Of a DNA stretch of 64,000 nucleotides, positions 53,792 to 62,544 are shown in pieces. The DNA comes from Dorea sp. D27 (GTDB taxonomy: Bacteria; Bacillota; Clostridia; Lachnospirales; Lachnospiraceae), in assembly GCF_001185345.1 (NCBI RefSeq), contig NZ_KQ236745.1, positions 482,488 to 546,487 of the forward strand. The letters are read 5' to 3'. The notes beneath the pieces are model-generated. The model was not told the DNA's origin and ran no database searches. It worked only from the letters and a program-made list of their open reading frames with translations. Numbering within the stretch: the stretch's first letter is position 1; every line of letters starts with the position of its first letter. The position numbers and the translations under genes are program-made.

Positions 53792-54874
53792 GTGAGCAGA
53801 GTGTATAATTTTTCGGCAGGACCGGCAGTATTGCCGGAGGAAGTGTTAACGGAAGCAGCGGCAGAAATGCTTGACTACAACGGGACGGGCATGTCCGTTA
53901 TGGAAATGAGCCACCGTTCGAAAGCGTTCCAGGAGATTATAGACTCGGCAGAGGCTGATCTGAGAGAGCTGATGGACATTCCTGACAATTACAAAGTATT
54001 GTTCCTGCAAGGGGGGGCGTCTCAGCAGTTTGCGATGATTCCGATGAACCTGATGAAAAATAAGGTCGCGGATTATATCGTTACAGGGCAGTGGTCCAAG
54101 AAGGCTTATGCTGAAGCGAAGAAATACGGGAAAGCCAATAAAATCGCTTCTTCCGAGGATAAGACATTTTCTTATATTCCAGACTGTACAGACCTTCCTG
54201 TGTCAGATGACGCAGACTATGTATATATATGTGAGAACAATACGATCTACGGAACAAAATTCAAACAACTTCCGGACACGAAGGGAAAGACGCTCGTGGC
54301 AGACGTATCGTCCTGCTTTCTGTCTGAACCCGTGGATGTGACAAAGTACGGGGTCATATACGGCGGCGTGCAGAAGAACGTGGGGCCGGCCGGAGTCGTC
54401 ATCGTCATTATAAGAGAAGATCTCATAACAGACGACGTGCTTCCGGGAACACCGACCATGCTTCAGTATAAGACGCATGCTGACGCAGGTTCCCTCTACA
54501 ATACGCCCCCGGCTTACGGCATATACATATGCGGAAAAGTATTCCGCTGGCTGAAAAGACAGGGAGGCCTTGCAGCCATGAAAGAACGTAATGCAAGGAA
54601 AGCAAAGATTCTGTATGACTATCTGGATGAAAGCCAGATGTTCAAAAGTCCGGTCGAGGCAAAGGACAGATCCATGATGAACGTGACTTTTATAACAGGA
54701 AATGCCGGGCTGGATGCCAAATTCGTGAAAGAGGCAAAGGCAGCAGGCTTCGAGAACCTGAAAGGCCACCGCAGCGTGGGCGGCATGCGGGCCAGCATCT
54801 ACAATGCCATGCCAGAAGAAGGCATAAAAGCTCTTGTTGCGTTTATGAAAAAGTTTGAAGAGGAGAATTTGTAA
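53792..54874 (+). CDS. serC: Phosphoserine aminotransferase
   Basis: A 360-aa PLP enzyme converting 3-phosphohydroxypyruvate to phosphoserine. Start GTG 53792 is 7 nt after GGAGGA; the GTG at 53777 lies on that SD. Early VYNFSAGPAVLPEEV and MSVMEMSHRSKAF, the PLP Lys in YGGVQKNVGPAGV, and the end HRSVGGMRASIYNAMPEEG. Directly before serA (2 nt). Confidence 0.96.
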   Translation: MSRVYNFSAGPAVLPEEVLTEAAAEMLDYNGTGMSVMEMSHRSKAFQEIIDSAEADLRELMDIPDNYKVLFLQGGASQQFAMIPMNLMKNKVADYIVTGQWSKKAYAEAKKYGKANKIASSEDKTFSYIPDCTDLPVSDDADYVYICENNTIYGTKFKQLPDTKGKTLVADVSSCFLSEPVDVTKYGVIYGGVQKNVGPAGVVIVIIREDLITDDVLPGTPTMLQYKTHADAGSLYNTPPAYGIYICGKVFRWLKRQGGLAAMKERNARKAKILYDYLDESQMFKSPVEAKDRSMMNVTFITGNAGLDAKFVKEAKAAGFENLKGHRSVGGMRASIYNAMPEEGIKALVAFMKKFEEENL

Positions 54875-54876
54875 TC

Positions 54877-56040
54877 ATGTATAAATATCATTGCTTAAAT
54901 CCAATCTCCGGCGTAGGGTTGGAAAAGTTTACGGAAGACTACGTCCCGGTAAGTGATGCAAAAGCGGCAGATGCGGTGCTCGTCAGAAGCACATCCATGC
55001 ATGAGATGGACTTCGGTCCTGACCTTAAGGCAATCGGCAGGGCCGGGGCCGGCGTAAACAATATTCCGCTTGAGCGCTGCTCTGAGAACGGCGTCGTAGT
55101 ATTCAATACGCCTGGGGCAAATGCCAACGGTGTAAAAGAACTTGTGATTGCAGGCATGCTCCTTGCATCCCGGGACATCATCGGCGGCATCAACTGGGTG
55201 CAGGAAAATGAAGAGGACGGCAATATAGCCAAAGACGCAGAGAAGGCCAAGAAAGCATTTGCCGGCTGTGAACTGGACGGCAAGAAGCTGGGCGTCATCG
55301 GCCTTGGAGCCATCGGCGTGCTCGTGGCAAACGCGGCCACACATCTCGGGATGGATGTGTATGGCTACGATCCGTATGTGTCTGTGGATTCAGCATGGAG
55401 GCTCTCCAGAAGTATCCGCCATGCGAAGACTGTGGATGAGATATATAAGGACTGCGACTATATTACGATTCATGTGCCTGCGCTGGACAGCACGAAAGGT
55501 ATGATTGACGCAGATGCGCTCAGCCTTATGAAGAAGGGGATTGTGGTACTGAATTTTGCAAGGGATGTGCTTGTGGATGAAGAAGCGATGATAGACGCGC
55601 TGCTGTCGGGGCATGTGAAGCACTATGTCACAGACTTCCCGACACCGGCAATGGCAGGTGTGAAAGGGGCTATCGTCATACCGCACCTTGGGGCCTCCAC
55701 AGAAGAATCAGAGGATAACTGCGCCAAGATGGCAGTGAAGCAGGTCAGGAACTATCTCGAACACGGAAATATAAAGAACGCCGTCAATTTCCCGGACTGC
55801 GACATGGGATATAAAGGTGAAAATGCCAGAATCGTGCTGCTGCATCACAACATTCCGAACATGCTCGGGCAGTTTACGAAAGTGCTGGCAGAAGAAAACC
55901 TAAATATCGCGGACCTGGCCAATAAAAGCAAAGGCGAGTTCGCTTATACGATGATTGATATCGATTCAGAGGTTCCGGAAGGCGTGACAGACGAACTGCT
56001 GAAGATCGAAGGGGTAAGGCGTGTAAGAATCATTGAATAA
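54877..56040 (+). CDS. serA: D-3-phosphoglycerate dehydrogenase, short form with ACT domain
   Basis: A 387-aa enzyme for the first step of serine synthesis. NAD site LGVIGLGAIGVLVANAA; catalytic Arg, Glu and His in NFARDVLVDEEAM (Arg), the downstream region and PHLGASTEESEDN (His). The last 75 residues form an ACT domain (ARIVLLHHNIPNMLGQFTKV), so serine feedback is possible although the intervening ASB domain of long SerA is absent. Active-site GRAGAGVNNIPL differs from the common GVDN form but is normal in this subgroup. Confidence 0.95.
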   Translation: MYKYHCLNPISGVGLEKFTEDYVPVSDAKAADAVLVRSTSMHEMDFGPDLKAIGRAGAGVNNIPLERCSENGVVVFNTPGANANGVKELVIAGMLLASRDIIGGINWVQENEEDGNIAKDAEKAKKAFAGCELDGKKLGVIGLGAIGVLVANAATHLGMDVYGYDPYVSVDSAWRLSRSIRHAKTVDEIYKDCDYITIHVPALDSTKGMIDADALSLMKKGIVVLNFARDVLVDEEAMIDALLSGHVKHYVTDFPTPAMAGVKGAIVIPHLGASTEESEDNCAKMAVKQVRNYLEHGNIKNAVNFPDCDMGYKGENARIVLLHHNIPNMLGQFTKVLAEENLNIADLANKSKGEFAYTMIDIDSEVPEGVTDELLKIEGVRRVRIIE

Positions 56041-56108
56041 CAGCCGGAAAGGCTGTATACTAAAAATGAACAGGGGAGAAGGTTGATCATTACAGGGGAG
56101 AAAAACGA

Positions 56109-57548
56109 ATGAAAAGAAGAGTACGCAGGAGAAAGAGAACAAATATAAGACATGAAGGAAGGGCCGGGATCTGTTTCAGAATCCTTGCTCTTTTTGTCGT
56201 CTGTCTCATGCCGTTCCTTTTATTCCGGACAGCGGCTGCGGCAGAACAGGAAGAGCAGATTGTCATCAAGGCTACATCCGGAGAGATACTGCAAGGAGAA
56301 GAGCTTCCTCAGGCGGGGATCCGGATATATGGAGAAGGCAATGACAGAGCGGTGCTGGACAGAAAGTCCGGCTATACGGTCAGAGATCTGCTGGATGACT
56401 TGAATGCTGGAAAAGGCTACACGCTCGAATGCCAGGCAGATGCATCGGCAGAGGGCGACTATCCGGTACAGGTAAGACTGGATGAGAGGGTCAGCGGTGC
56501 GCTGGATGCTGCATGGGTGGGCCTTGTCTCGATCAAAGTGGAAGACGGACTGATCCGTGTAAAGAATCCGGTGGGAGAATGGGAAGGCTCCAGATTCCGT
56601 CGCTATGACGGAAGCTATGTGATAAATGACTTCGTAGTATCAAAAGGGAATACATATTATTTCGACGAGGATGGCAATAAAGCGACAGGGTTCATGAATA
56701 GAGACGGGGCAATATATTATCTTGATGAAGAAGGCGTCATGAAGACAGGCTGGCAGGATATAGAACAAAGCCGTTACTATTTTACTGAGGAAGGCGCCGC
56801 GGCTGTAGGATGGCAGGAAATGGACGGTGCGGCGTATTACTTTGACAATGAGGCAAAGATGGTGACGGGGGAGAAATATCTCGGCCTGACACGGTGCGTG
56901 TTTGATAAAGACGGCAGGCTGCTGTCTAAAACAGAAAGCAGCATCGATCCAAACAAGCCGATGGTCGCGCTCACCTTTGACGACGGACCGGGAACTCGGA
57001 CGAAAGAGCTTTTGGACGCACTCCAGAAATATAACGCCCATGCCACGTTCTTCATGCTCGGTCAAAAGGTGCCTTCCTATGCGGAGCAGGTGAAACGGAT
57101 GAAGGAGCTTGGCTGCGAGCTGGGCAATCATTCCTATGACCACGCCGACCTGTCCAAGATGGACGAGGAGGGCGTGCAGAGCGAGATAAGCAAGACCAAT
57201 GAGAACATACGGCAGGCCACGGGGCAGGAGGCCAGCCTGCTTCGCCCGCCTTATGGCGCCATAAGCGGTACGATGAAGACGGCGGCCGGCATGCCGATGA
57301 TGCTCTGGAATATCGATACGCTGGACTGGAAGACAAAAGATGCACAGAAGACAATCGATGCAGTAATGGGGAGCGTCAAGGACGGGGATGTCATTCTTAT
57401 GCATGATATACATACGGAGAGCGTAGATGCGGCATTGGAACTGATTCCCAAACTCGTGGACGAGGGATACCAGCTTGTGACGGTATCCGAACTTGCTGCG
57501 GCGAAGGGGAATACGCTGCAGAATGGAGGAGTGTATACGGATTTTTAA
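56109..57548 (+). CDS. Polysaccharide deacetylase with cell-wall-binding repeats
   Basis: A 479-aa exported protein. Basic N terminus, then a signal-type segment (about 20-45) ending near AAAAEQ. Residues about 45-165 hold a beta-rich region; about 170-270 are choline/glucan-binding type CW repeats (TYYFDEDGNKATGFM, AIYYLDEEGVMKTGWQ, RYYFTEEGAAAVGWQ, AYYFDNEAKMVTGE). The NodB deacetylase domain follows, with TFDDGPG (Asp291 and Asp292), HSYDH, LLRPPYGA and LMHDIH, the complete metal and catalytic set. It probably removes acetyl groups from peptidoglycan GlcNAc or MurNAc, aiding lysozyme resistance. Confidence 0.94.
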   Translation: MKRRVRRRKRTNIRHEGRAGICFRILALFVVCLMPFLLFRTAAAAEQEEQIVIKATSGEILQGEELPQAGIRIYGEGNDRAVLDRKSGYTVRDLLDDLNAGKGYTLECQADASAEGDYPVQVRLDERVSGALDAAWVGLVSIKVEDGLIRVKNPVGEWEGSRFRRYDGSYVINDFVVSKGNTYYFDEDGNKATGFMNRDGAIYYLDEEGVMKTGWQDIEQSRYYFTEEGAAAVGWQEMDGAAYYFDNEAKMVTGEKYLGLTRCVFDKDGRLLSKTESSIDPNKPMVALTFDDGPGTRTKELLDALQKYNAHATFFMLGQKVPSYAEQVKRMKELGCELGNHSYDHADLSKMDEEGVQSEISKTNENIRQATGQEASLLRPPYGAISGTMKTAAGMPMMLWNIDTLDWKTKDAQKTIDAVMGSVKDGDVILMHDIHTESVDAALELIPKLVDEGYQLVTVSELAAAKGNTLQNGGVYTDF

Positions 57549-57688
57549 CTTTGTTAAAAAATGCACAAAAACAACCTGCATAAATATGCAAAGTTTGTTA
57601 AATATTTATCTTTACAATGCTTCCTACAAGTGTTAATCTTTTAACGGAAAGAAAAATAAAAGATTGATATAAAAGGAAGTGAGATTCG

Positions 57689-57766
57689 ATGAAGAATTTA
57701 GTTTCTGCTTTAAAGAAATACTTTACAGAAAAGACTGCTCTTACGACATACATGGAGAGGCACTAA
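57689..57766 (+). CDS. 25-residue small ORF with its own SD and terminator
   Basis: ATG 57689 to TAA 57766 encodes MKNLVSALKKYFTEKT followed by nine more residues ending ERH. SD AAAAGGAAGTGAG lies 6-8 nt upstream. The gene is set apart: 140 nt of AT-rich DNA before it with a TGCATA/TATGCA palindrome and GTTAA-tctt-TTAAC, and a strong terminator 25 nt after it. The peptide is basic, helical and amphipathic on inspection (Leu, Val, Ala, Phe on one side, Lys on the other), with no signal peptide. No family is recognised. It could be a small regulatory, membrane-active or leader peptide. The coding call rests on the SD, position and tidy length only. Confidence 0.55.
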   Translation: MKNLVSALKKYFTEKTALTTYMERH

Positions 57767-57790
57767 TTATAAAGTATTGAGAGGGAAAAA

Positions 57791-57824
57791 AGAAGCCGGA
57801 CCCGAAGGGGTCCGGCTTCTTTTT
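57791..57824. terminator. Bidirectional terminator after the small ORF and prs
   Basis: AGAAGCCGGACCC (57791-57803) pairs with GGGTCCGGCTTCT (57808-57820) across GAAG, with T5 on the plus side and A6 (57785-57790) on the other, so it serves both the small ORF and the minus-strand prs. Confidence 0.93.
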
Positions 57825-57848
57825 GCTGAGGGGGATTACCGTCCCCTC

Positions 57849-59024
57849 TTATTTTTTAGCGTTGTGTCTATCAAGCAATGCATGAATCTTGTCTGTCGGA
57901 TTTAAAACGGACCCAATCGTAATGTCGTGGTTCAGAGAGTCTATGATCAGCGCGATGAACTTGCTTAAGTCTGCAACGACAAAATAAGGCTTTTCATAGG
58001 CGGCCGGCGGAAGGTACGTTAGGTTCGTCGTGATGACCCTGTCGATATAACCGTTTTCATAATAGTCGTCAAACTTGTCAAAACCTTCTGTGAACAGTCC
58101 GAACGTGGTACATACGAATACCCGTCCCGCGCCTCGTTCTTTTAACTGCTTTGCCACGTCCAGCATACTCTCGCCGGAGGAGATCATATCATCCACGATG
58201 ATTACATTTTTCCCTTTGATATCATCGCCGAGGAACTCATGGGCCACGATAGGGTTCTTGCCGCCTACCACGGTGGAATAATCACGACGCTTGTAGAACA
58301 TGCCCATGTTTACCCCGAGTACGTTGGAGAAATATACAGCCCGGTGCATGGCACCTTCATCGGGACTCACTACCATCAGATGATCCTTGTCGACCGGGAG
58401 GTCCGGCTCGGCCCGAAGCAGCGCTTTCATGAATTGATAGGGAGGATTGAAATTATCAAAGCCCTGGAGCGGAATCGCATTCTGGACACGCGGGTCATGG
58501 GCATCAAAAGTGATGATATCGCTTACGCCCATTTCCATAAGCTCCTCCAGTGCGAGGGCACAGTCAAGAGATTCCCTTTTCGTCCTTTTGTGCTGCCTGC
58601 TCTCATACAAGAATGGCATGATTACATTGATACGGTGGGCTTTGCCGGTGGCGGCGGAGATGATTCTCTTCAAATCCTGGTAGTGGTCATCCGGGGACAT
58701 ATGGTTCAGATGGCCGTTTACAGTGTAAGTAAGGCTGTAATTGCATACGTCGACCATAAGGAACAGATCTTTGCCTCGTATGGATTCTCCGATAATTCCT
58801 TTCGCTTCACCTGTGCCAAAACGCGGACATTTACATTCTATCAGATAATTTTCGAGCTGGTAGCTGGAAAAAAGGGGAGAATCAAGTGATTCTCTCAAGG
58901 TATCCTGACGAAACCGTACGATGTAATCATTTACCTTCTGCCCAAGCTCTCTACAGCCTTCCAGAGCCGCGATTTTAAGAGGTGCTACCGGAAGGGCTTC
59001 TTCCATAAGTTTAATATTCGGCAT
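57849..59024 (-). CDS. prs: Ribose-phosphate pyrophosphokinase, long form
   Basis: A 391-aa PRPP synthetase-like enzyme, longer than the usual 310-320 aa. Start ATG 59024 with AGGAG upstream; the extra 22 upstream residues in the frame lack an SD. Conserved: PFLYESRQHKRTKRESLDCA (ATP loop), TFDAHDPRVQNA, and the PRPP loop NVIIVDDMISSGESMLDVA. VVSPDEGAMHRAVYF is the metal region. The extra length lies in the N-terminal 75 residues and small internal inserts. Makes PRPP for nucleotide, His and Trp synthesis. Confidence 0.88.
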   Translation of the reverse strand: MPNIKLMEEALPVAPLKIAALEGCRELGQKVNDYIVRFRQDTLRESLDSPLFSSYQLENYLIECKCPRFGTGEAKGIIGESIRGKDLFLMVDVCNYSLTYTVNGHLNHMSPDDHYQDLKRIISAATGKAHRINVIMPFLYESRQHKRTKRESLDCALALEELMEMGVSDIITFDAHDPRVQNAIPLQGFDNFNPPYQFMKALLRAEPDLPVDKDHLMVVSPDEGAMHRAVYFSNVLGVNMGMFYKRRDYSTVVGGKNPIVAHEFLGDDIKGKNVIIVDDMISSGESMLDVAKQLKERGAGRVFVCTTFGLFTEGFDKFDDYYENGYIDRVITTNLTYLPPAAYEKPYFVVADLSKFIALIIDSLNHDITIGSVLNPTDKIHALLDRHNAKK

Positions 59025-59104
59025 AATATTCTCCTGTATCTTAACAATATTTTGCACTTGCTGATAAACAGCAGTCCAATATGTATACACGTTCGTATAA
59101 CTTA

Positions 59105-59134
59105 TTTATATCACCTTTTCCATGAGATGGTCAA
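59105..59134 (-). promoter_or_regulatory. Promoter of prs
   Basis: On the minus strand TTGACC (59134-59129), 18-bp spacer, TATAAA (59110-59105) with TGA before it (extended -10). The transcript leader is about 75 nt. Confidence 0.7.
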
Positions 59135-59152
59135 CACCCTTTTGCCTTCGGG

Positions 59153-59181
59153 TAGACTAATTTCAGAAGGTGGGGTATAAT
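59153..59181 (+). promoter_or_regulatory. Promoter of the DUF512-der-plsY-gpsA group
   Basis: TAGACT at 59153-59158, 17-bp spacer, perfect TATAAT at 59176-59181. The divergent prs and DUF512 genes thus share a 195-bp region. Confidence 0.65.
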
Positions 59182-59219
59182 AATAAGGCTAAGATAAAAT
59201 AAAACTGAGGAGCTTATGT

Positions 59220-60527
59220 ATGAGACACGAACATGTCATTAAGGAAATTGTCCCGGGAAGCATTGCGCAGGAGATGGGAATTGAGCCCGGAGACAGGCTG
59301 CTGTCCATTAATGATACTATAATAGAAGATGTATTTGACTATCATTTTTGTGTAAACGAAGAGGAACTCGTCATATTGATTGAGAAGCCGGACGGGGAGG
59401 AGTGGGAGCTTGAAATCGAAAAAGAGTATGAAGAAGATCTCGGGATAGAATTTGAACAAGGGCTGATGGATGAGTACCGCTCCTGCCGTAATAAGTGTAT
59501 GTTCTGTTTCATCGACCAGATGCCGGGAGGAATGAGAGAGACGCTGTATTTTAAGGATGATGATTCCCGCCTGTCCTTCCTTCAGGGCAATTATATCACG
59601 CTTACAAATATGGACGATCATGATATCGAGCGTATCATATCGTATCATCTGGAGCCGATCAATATATCGTTCCATACGACGAATCCAGAACTCCGCTGCA
59701 AGATGCTGCACAACCGGTTCGCGGGCGACGCGCTGAAAAAGGTGGACAGGCTGTACGAGGGCGGCATCACGATGAACGGGCAGATCGTGCTGTGCAAGGG
59801 CATCAACGACGGAGAAGAGCTGGAGCGGAGCATCCGCGACATGTCCCGCTACCTGCCGCACCTGCAGAGCGTGTCGGTGGTGCCGGTAGGGCTGACGAGA
59901 TACAGGGACGGTCTCTATCCTCTGGAACCGTTTACAAAAGTGGATGCACTGGAAGTGCTTGAGACGATACATCGCTGGCAGGACAGGCTGTACGAAGAAT
60001 ACGGCCTGCATTTTATACATGCCGGCGACGAGTGGTACATCCTTGCCGGACAGGACATGCCGGAGGAGGACAGGTATGACGGATACCTTCAGCTTGAGAA
60101 CGGTGTCGGCATGCTGCGCCTTCTTGAAGATGAGTTTGAAGAGGCTTATGCGGAGCTTGAAGGGGATGGACAGGAGCGGGAAGTTTCTGTCGCGACAGGC
60201 TATCTGGCGGAGCCGTACATCAGGAAGATGGCAGAGCGGCTTAAGGAGAAATATCCGGGCACGACGGTACATGTATATGCGATACGGAATGATTTCTTCG
60301 GGGAGCTCATCACAGTATCCGGCCTCATTACCGGACAGGATCTGATGAGCCAGCTAAAAGGGAAGGAGCTCGGCGGACGCCTTCTGCTTCCGTGCAATAT
60401 GTTCCGGAGCGAAGAAGAAGTATTTCTCGACGACGTGACGATTGACGAGCTGAAAGAGACTTTACAAGTCCAGGCAGATATTGTAAAATCAAGCGGACGA
60501 GATTTTATAGATGCAATCATAAGATAG
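59220..60527 (+). CDS. DUF512 radical SAM-like protein with N-terminal PDZ
   Basis: A 435-aa protein. Residues 1-60 are a PDZ-like domain (PGSIAQEMGIEPGDRLLSIN). Then a Cys cluster CRNKCMFCFIDQ in the C-x3-C-x2-C form of radical SAM enzymes, and DUF512 through the rest (GNYITLTNMDD, NISFHTTNPELRCKML, VVPVGLTRYRDGLYPL). Family function is unknown; it usually sits next to der, as here (33 nt away), hinting at a role linked to ribosome or tRNA maturation. Confidence 0.88.
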   Translation: MRHEHVIKEIVPGSIAQEMGIEPGDRLLSINDTIIEDVFDYHFCVNEEELVILIEKPDGEEWELEIEKEYEEDLGIEFEQGLMDEYRSCRNKCMFCFIDQMPGGMRETLYFKDDDSRLSFLQGNYITLTNMDDHDIERIISYHLEPINISFHTTNPELRCKMLHNRFAGDALKKVDRLYEGGITMNGQIVLCKGINDGEELERSIRDMSRYLPHLQSVSVVPVGLTRYRDGLYPLEPFTKVDALEVLETIHRWQDRLYEEYGLHFIHAGDEWYILAGQDMPEEDRYDGYLQLENGVGMLRLLEDEFEEAYAELEGDGQEREVSVATGYLAEPYIRKMAERLKEKYPGTTVHVYAIRNDFFGELITVSGLITGQDLMSQLKGKELGGRLLLPCNMFRSEEEVFLDDVTIDELKETLQVQADIVKSSGRDFIDAIIR

Positions 60528-60559
60528 GCATGGATTGAATATAGAGTAGGAGAAAAAAT

Positions 60560-61888
60560 ATGAGTAAACCAGTTGTAGCTATCGTGGGGAGGCCGAATGT
60601 AGGCAAATCCACACTTTTCAATGTACTGGCAGGCGAGATGATATCAATCGTAAAAGACACTCCCGGAGTGACTAGAGACCGTATCTATGCGGAGGTCAGC
60701 TGGCTTGACAAGGAGTTTACGCTCATCGATACGGGCGGCATTGAACCGGAGAGCAAGGATGTCATCCTGTCTCAGATGAGAGAGCAGGCGCAGATTGCTA
60801 TCGACACGGCAGATGTCATCGTTTTTATTACAGACGTGAGGCAGGGGCTTGTAGATTCCGATTCAAAAGTGGCAGATATGCTGCGCAGGTCCGGAAAGCC
60901 GGTAGTGCTCGTCGTAAATAAAGTTGATAATTTTGACAAGTTCATGCCGGATGTGTATGAATTTTACAACCTTGGAATTGGAGAACCGGTGCCGGTGTCG
61001 GCGGCTTCCCGCCTCGGTATCGGCGACATGCTCGAGCGTGTGGTGGAATACTTTCCGGAGCACAGCGGTGAAGAGGAGGATGACGAACGCCCCAGGATTG
61101 CCATCGTAGGAAAACCAAACGTCGGGAAGTCATCCATCGTGAACAAGCTGCTCGGAGAACAGCGAGTCATCGTATCTGATGTAGCGGGGACGACACGTGA
61201 TGCCATTGATACGGAAATCGTACATGACGGCAGGGAATACATTTTCATCGATACGGCAGGGCTCCGCAGGAAGAGCAAGATCAAAGAAGAGCTGGAGCGG
61301 TACAGTATTATCCGTACCGTCACTGCCGTGGAGCGTGCGGATGTCGTCCTTGTCGTCATCGATGCAGAAGAAGGCGTGACAGAGCAGGATGCCAAGATTG
61401 CGGGAATCGCCCATGAGCGTGGCAAAGGCGTCATAATCGTCGTGAACAAATGGGATGCCATTGAGAAAAATGACAAGACCATGCGTGAGTATGAACACCG
61501 TGTGAGGCAGGTGCTCTCGTTCATGCCTTATGCCGAAATCATGTATGTGTCAGCGGAGACGGGACAGCGTCTGAACAAACTATATGATCAGATTGACATG
61601 GTTATCGAAAATCAGACACTTCGTGTGGCGACCGGTGTGCTCAATGAGATCATGATGGAAGCGGTTGCAATGCAGCAGCCGCCTTCCGACAAAGGGAAGA
61701 GGCTGAAACTATATTACATTACGCAAGTGTCGGTAAAGCCGCCGACCTTTGTCATCTTTGTCAACGACAAGGAGCTCATGCATTTTTCTTATACGAGGTA
61801 TCTGGAAAATAAAATACGCGAGGCTTTTGGATTCAAGGGCACTTCGCTGAAATTCTTTGTACGGGAGAGAAAGGAAAAGGATCGGTAG
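60560..61888 (+). CDS. der: Ribosome-associated GTPase Der (EngA)
   Basis: A 442-aa tandem GTPase needed for 50S assembly. First G domain: [22 protein letters not shown]. Second: [28 protein letters not shown]-like C-terminal domain from about 355 ([20 protein letters not shown]). SD AGGAG. Followed immediately by plsY (2 nt). Confidence 0.97.
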   Translation: MSKPVVAIVGRPNVGKSTLFNVLAGEMISIVKDTPGVTRDRIYAEVSWLDKEFTLIDTGGIEPESKDVILSQMREQAQIAIDTADVIVFITDVRQGLVDSDSKVADMLRRSGKPVVLVVNKVDNFDKFMPDVYEFYNLGIGEPVPVSAASRLGIGDMLERVVEYFPEHSGEEEDDERPRIAIVGKPNVGKSSIVNKLLGEQRVIVSDVAGTTRDAIDTEIVHDGREYIFIDTAGLRRKSKIKEELERYSIIRTVTAVERADVVLVVIDAEEGVTEQDAKIAGIAHERGKGVIIVVNKWDAIEKNDKTMREYEHRVRQVLSFMPYAEIMYVSAETGQRLNKLYDQIDMVIENQTLRVATGVLNEIMMEAVAMQQPPSDKGKRLKLYYITQVSVKPPTFVIFVNDKELMHFSYTRYLENKIREAFGFKGTSLKFFVRERKEKDR

Positions 61889-61890
61889 CT

Positions 61891-62532
61891 ATGGAACGCT
61901 TGATATGTGTGATGATTGGATACGCATTTGGCCTGCTGCAGACAGGATATATCTATGGCAGGCTCCACCATATAGACATCAGAAAGCAGGGGAGCGGCAA
62001 CGCGGGGACGACGAATGCCCTGCGTACGCTCGGCTTTAAGGCCGGCGCCGTGACCTTTTTGGGAGACTGCTTTAAATGTGTGTTCGCTGTCGTAGTGGTA
62101 TATCTTATTTACAGGAAGACCCATGGGGACATGATACCGGTACTGTCTATGTATGCCGGCATGGGAGCCGTGCTTGGCCATAATTATCCGTTTTATCTCG
62201 GCTTCAAAGGCGGAAAGGGGATTGCGGCCACCGCCGGGCTGATTGTCAGTACGGTGAACGTAACGATGGTACTTATCTGTCTTGTCGTGTTCGTCGGAAT
62301 CGTGGCGGGCACCCGTTATGTCTCCCTCGGCTCTCTGGCTGTCGTAATCATATATCTGGCAGAAGTTGTCGTGTATGGGCAGATGGGAGGTTTCGGCGTA
62401 TCGGGCAGCCATCTGTGGGAGATGTATGGCATAGCGGCGCTGCTCGTGGTGTCTGCCTTCTTCAAGCACAGGGCGAACATAAGGAGGTTAATGAACGGGA
62501 CGGAAAATAAACTGAGTCTCGGCAGAAAATAA
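61891..62532 (+). CDS. plsY: Glycerol-3-phosphate acyltransferase PlsY
   Basis: A 213-aa integral membrane enzyme taking acyl phosphate to glycerol-3-phosphate. Motifs GSGNAGTTNALRTLG, GHNYPFYLGFKGGKGIAATAG and the later SLGSLAVVIIY segment, with five membrane helices. It supplies lysophosphatidate and uses the product of the next gene, gpsA. Confidence 0.96.
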   Translation: MERLICVMIGYAFGLLQTGYIYGRLHHIDIRKQGSGNAGTTNALRTLGFKAGAVTFLGDCFKCVFAVVVVYLIYRKTHGDMIPVLSMYAGMGAVLGHNYPFYLGFKGGKGIAATAGLIVSTVNVTMVLICLVVFVGIVAGTRYVSLGSLAVVIIYLAEVVVYGQMGGFGVSGSHLWEMYGIAALLVVSAFFKHRANIRRLMNGTENKLSLGRK

Positions 62533-62544
62533 GGAGGATGCATT

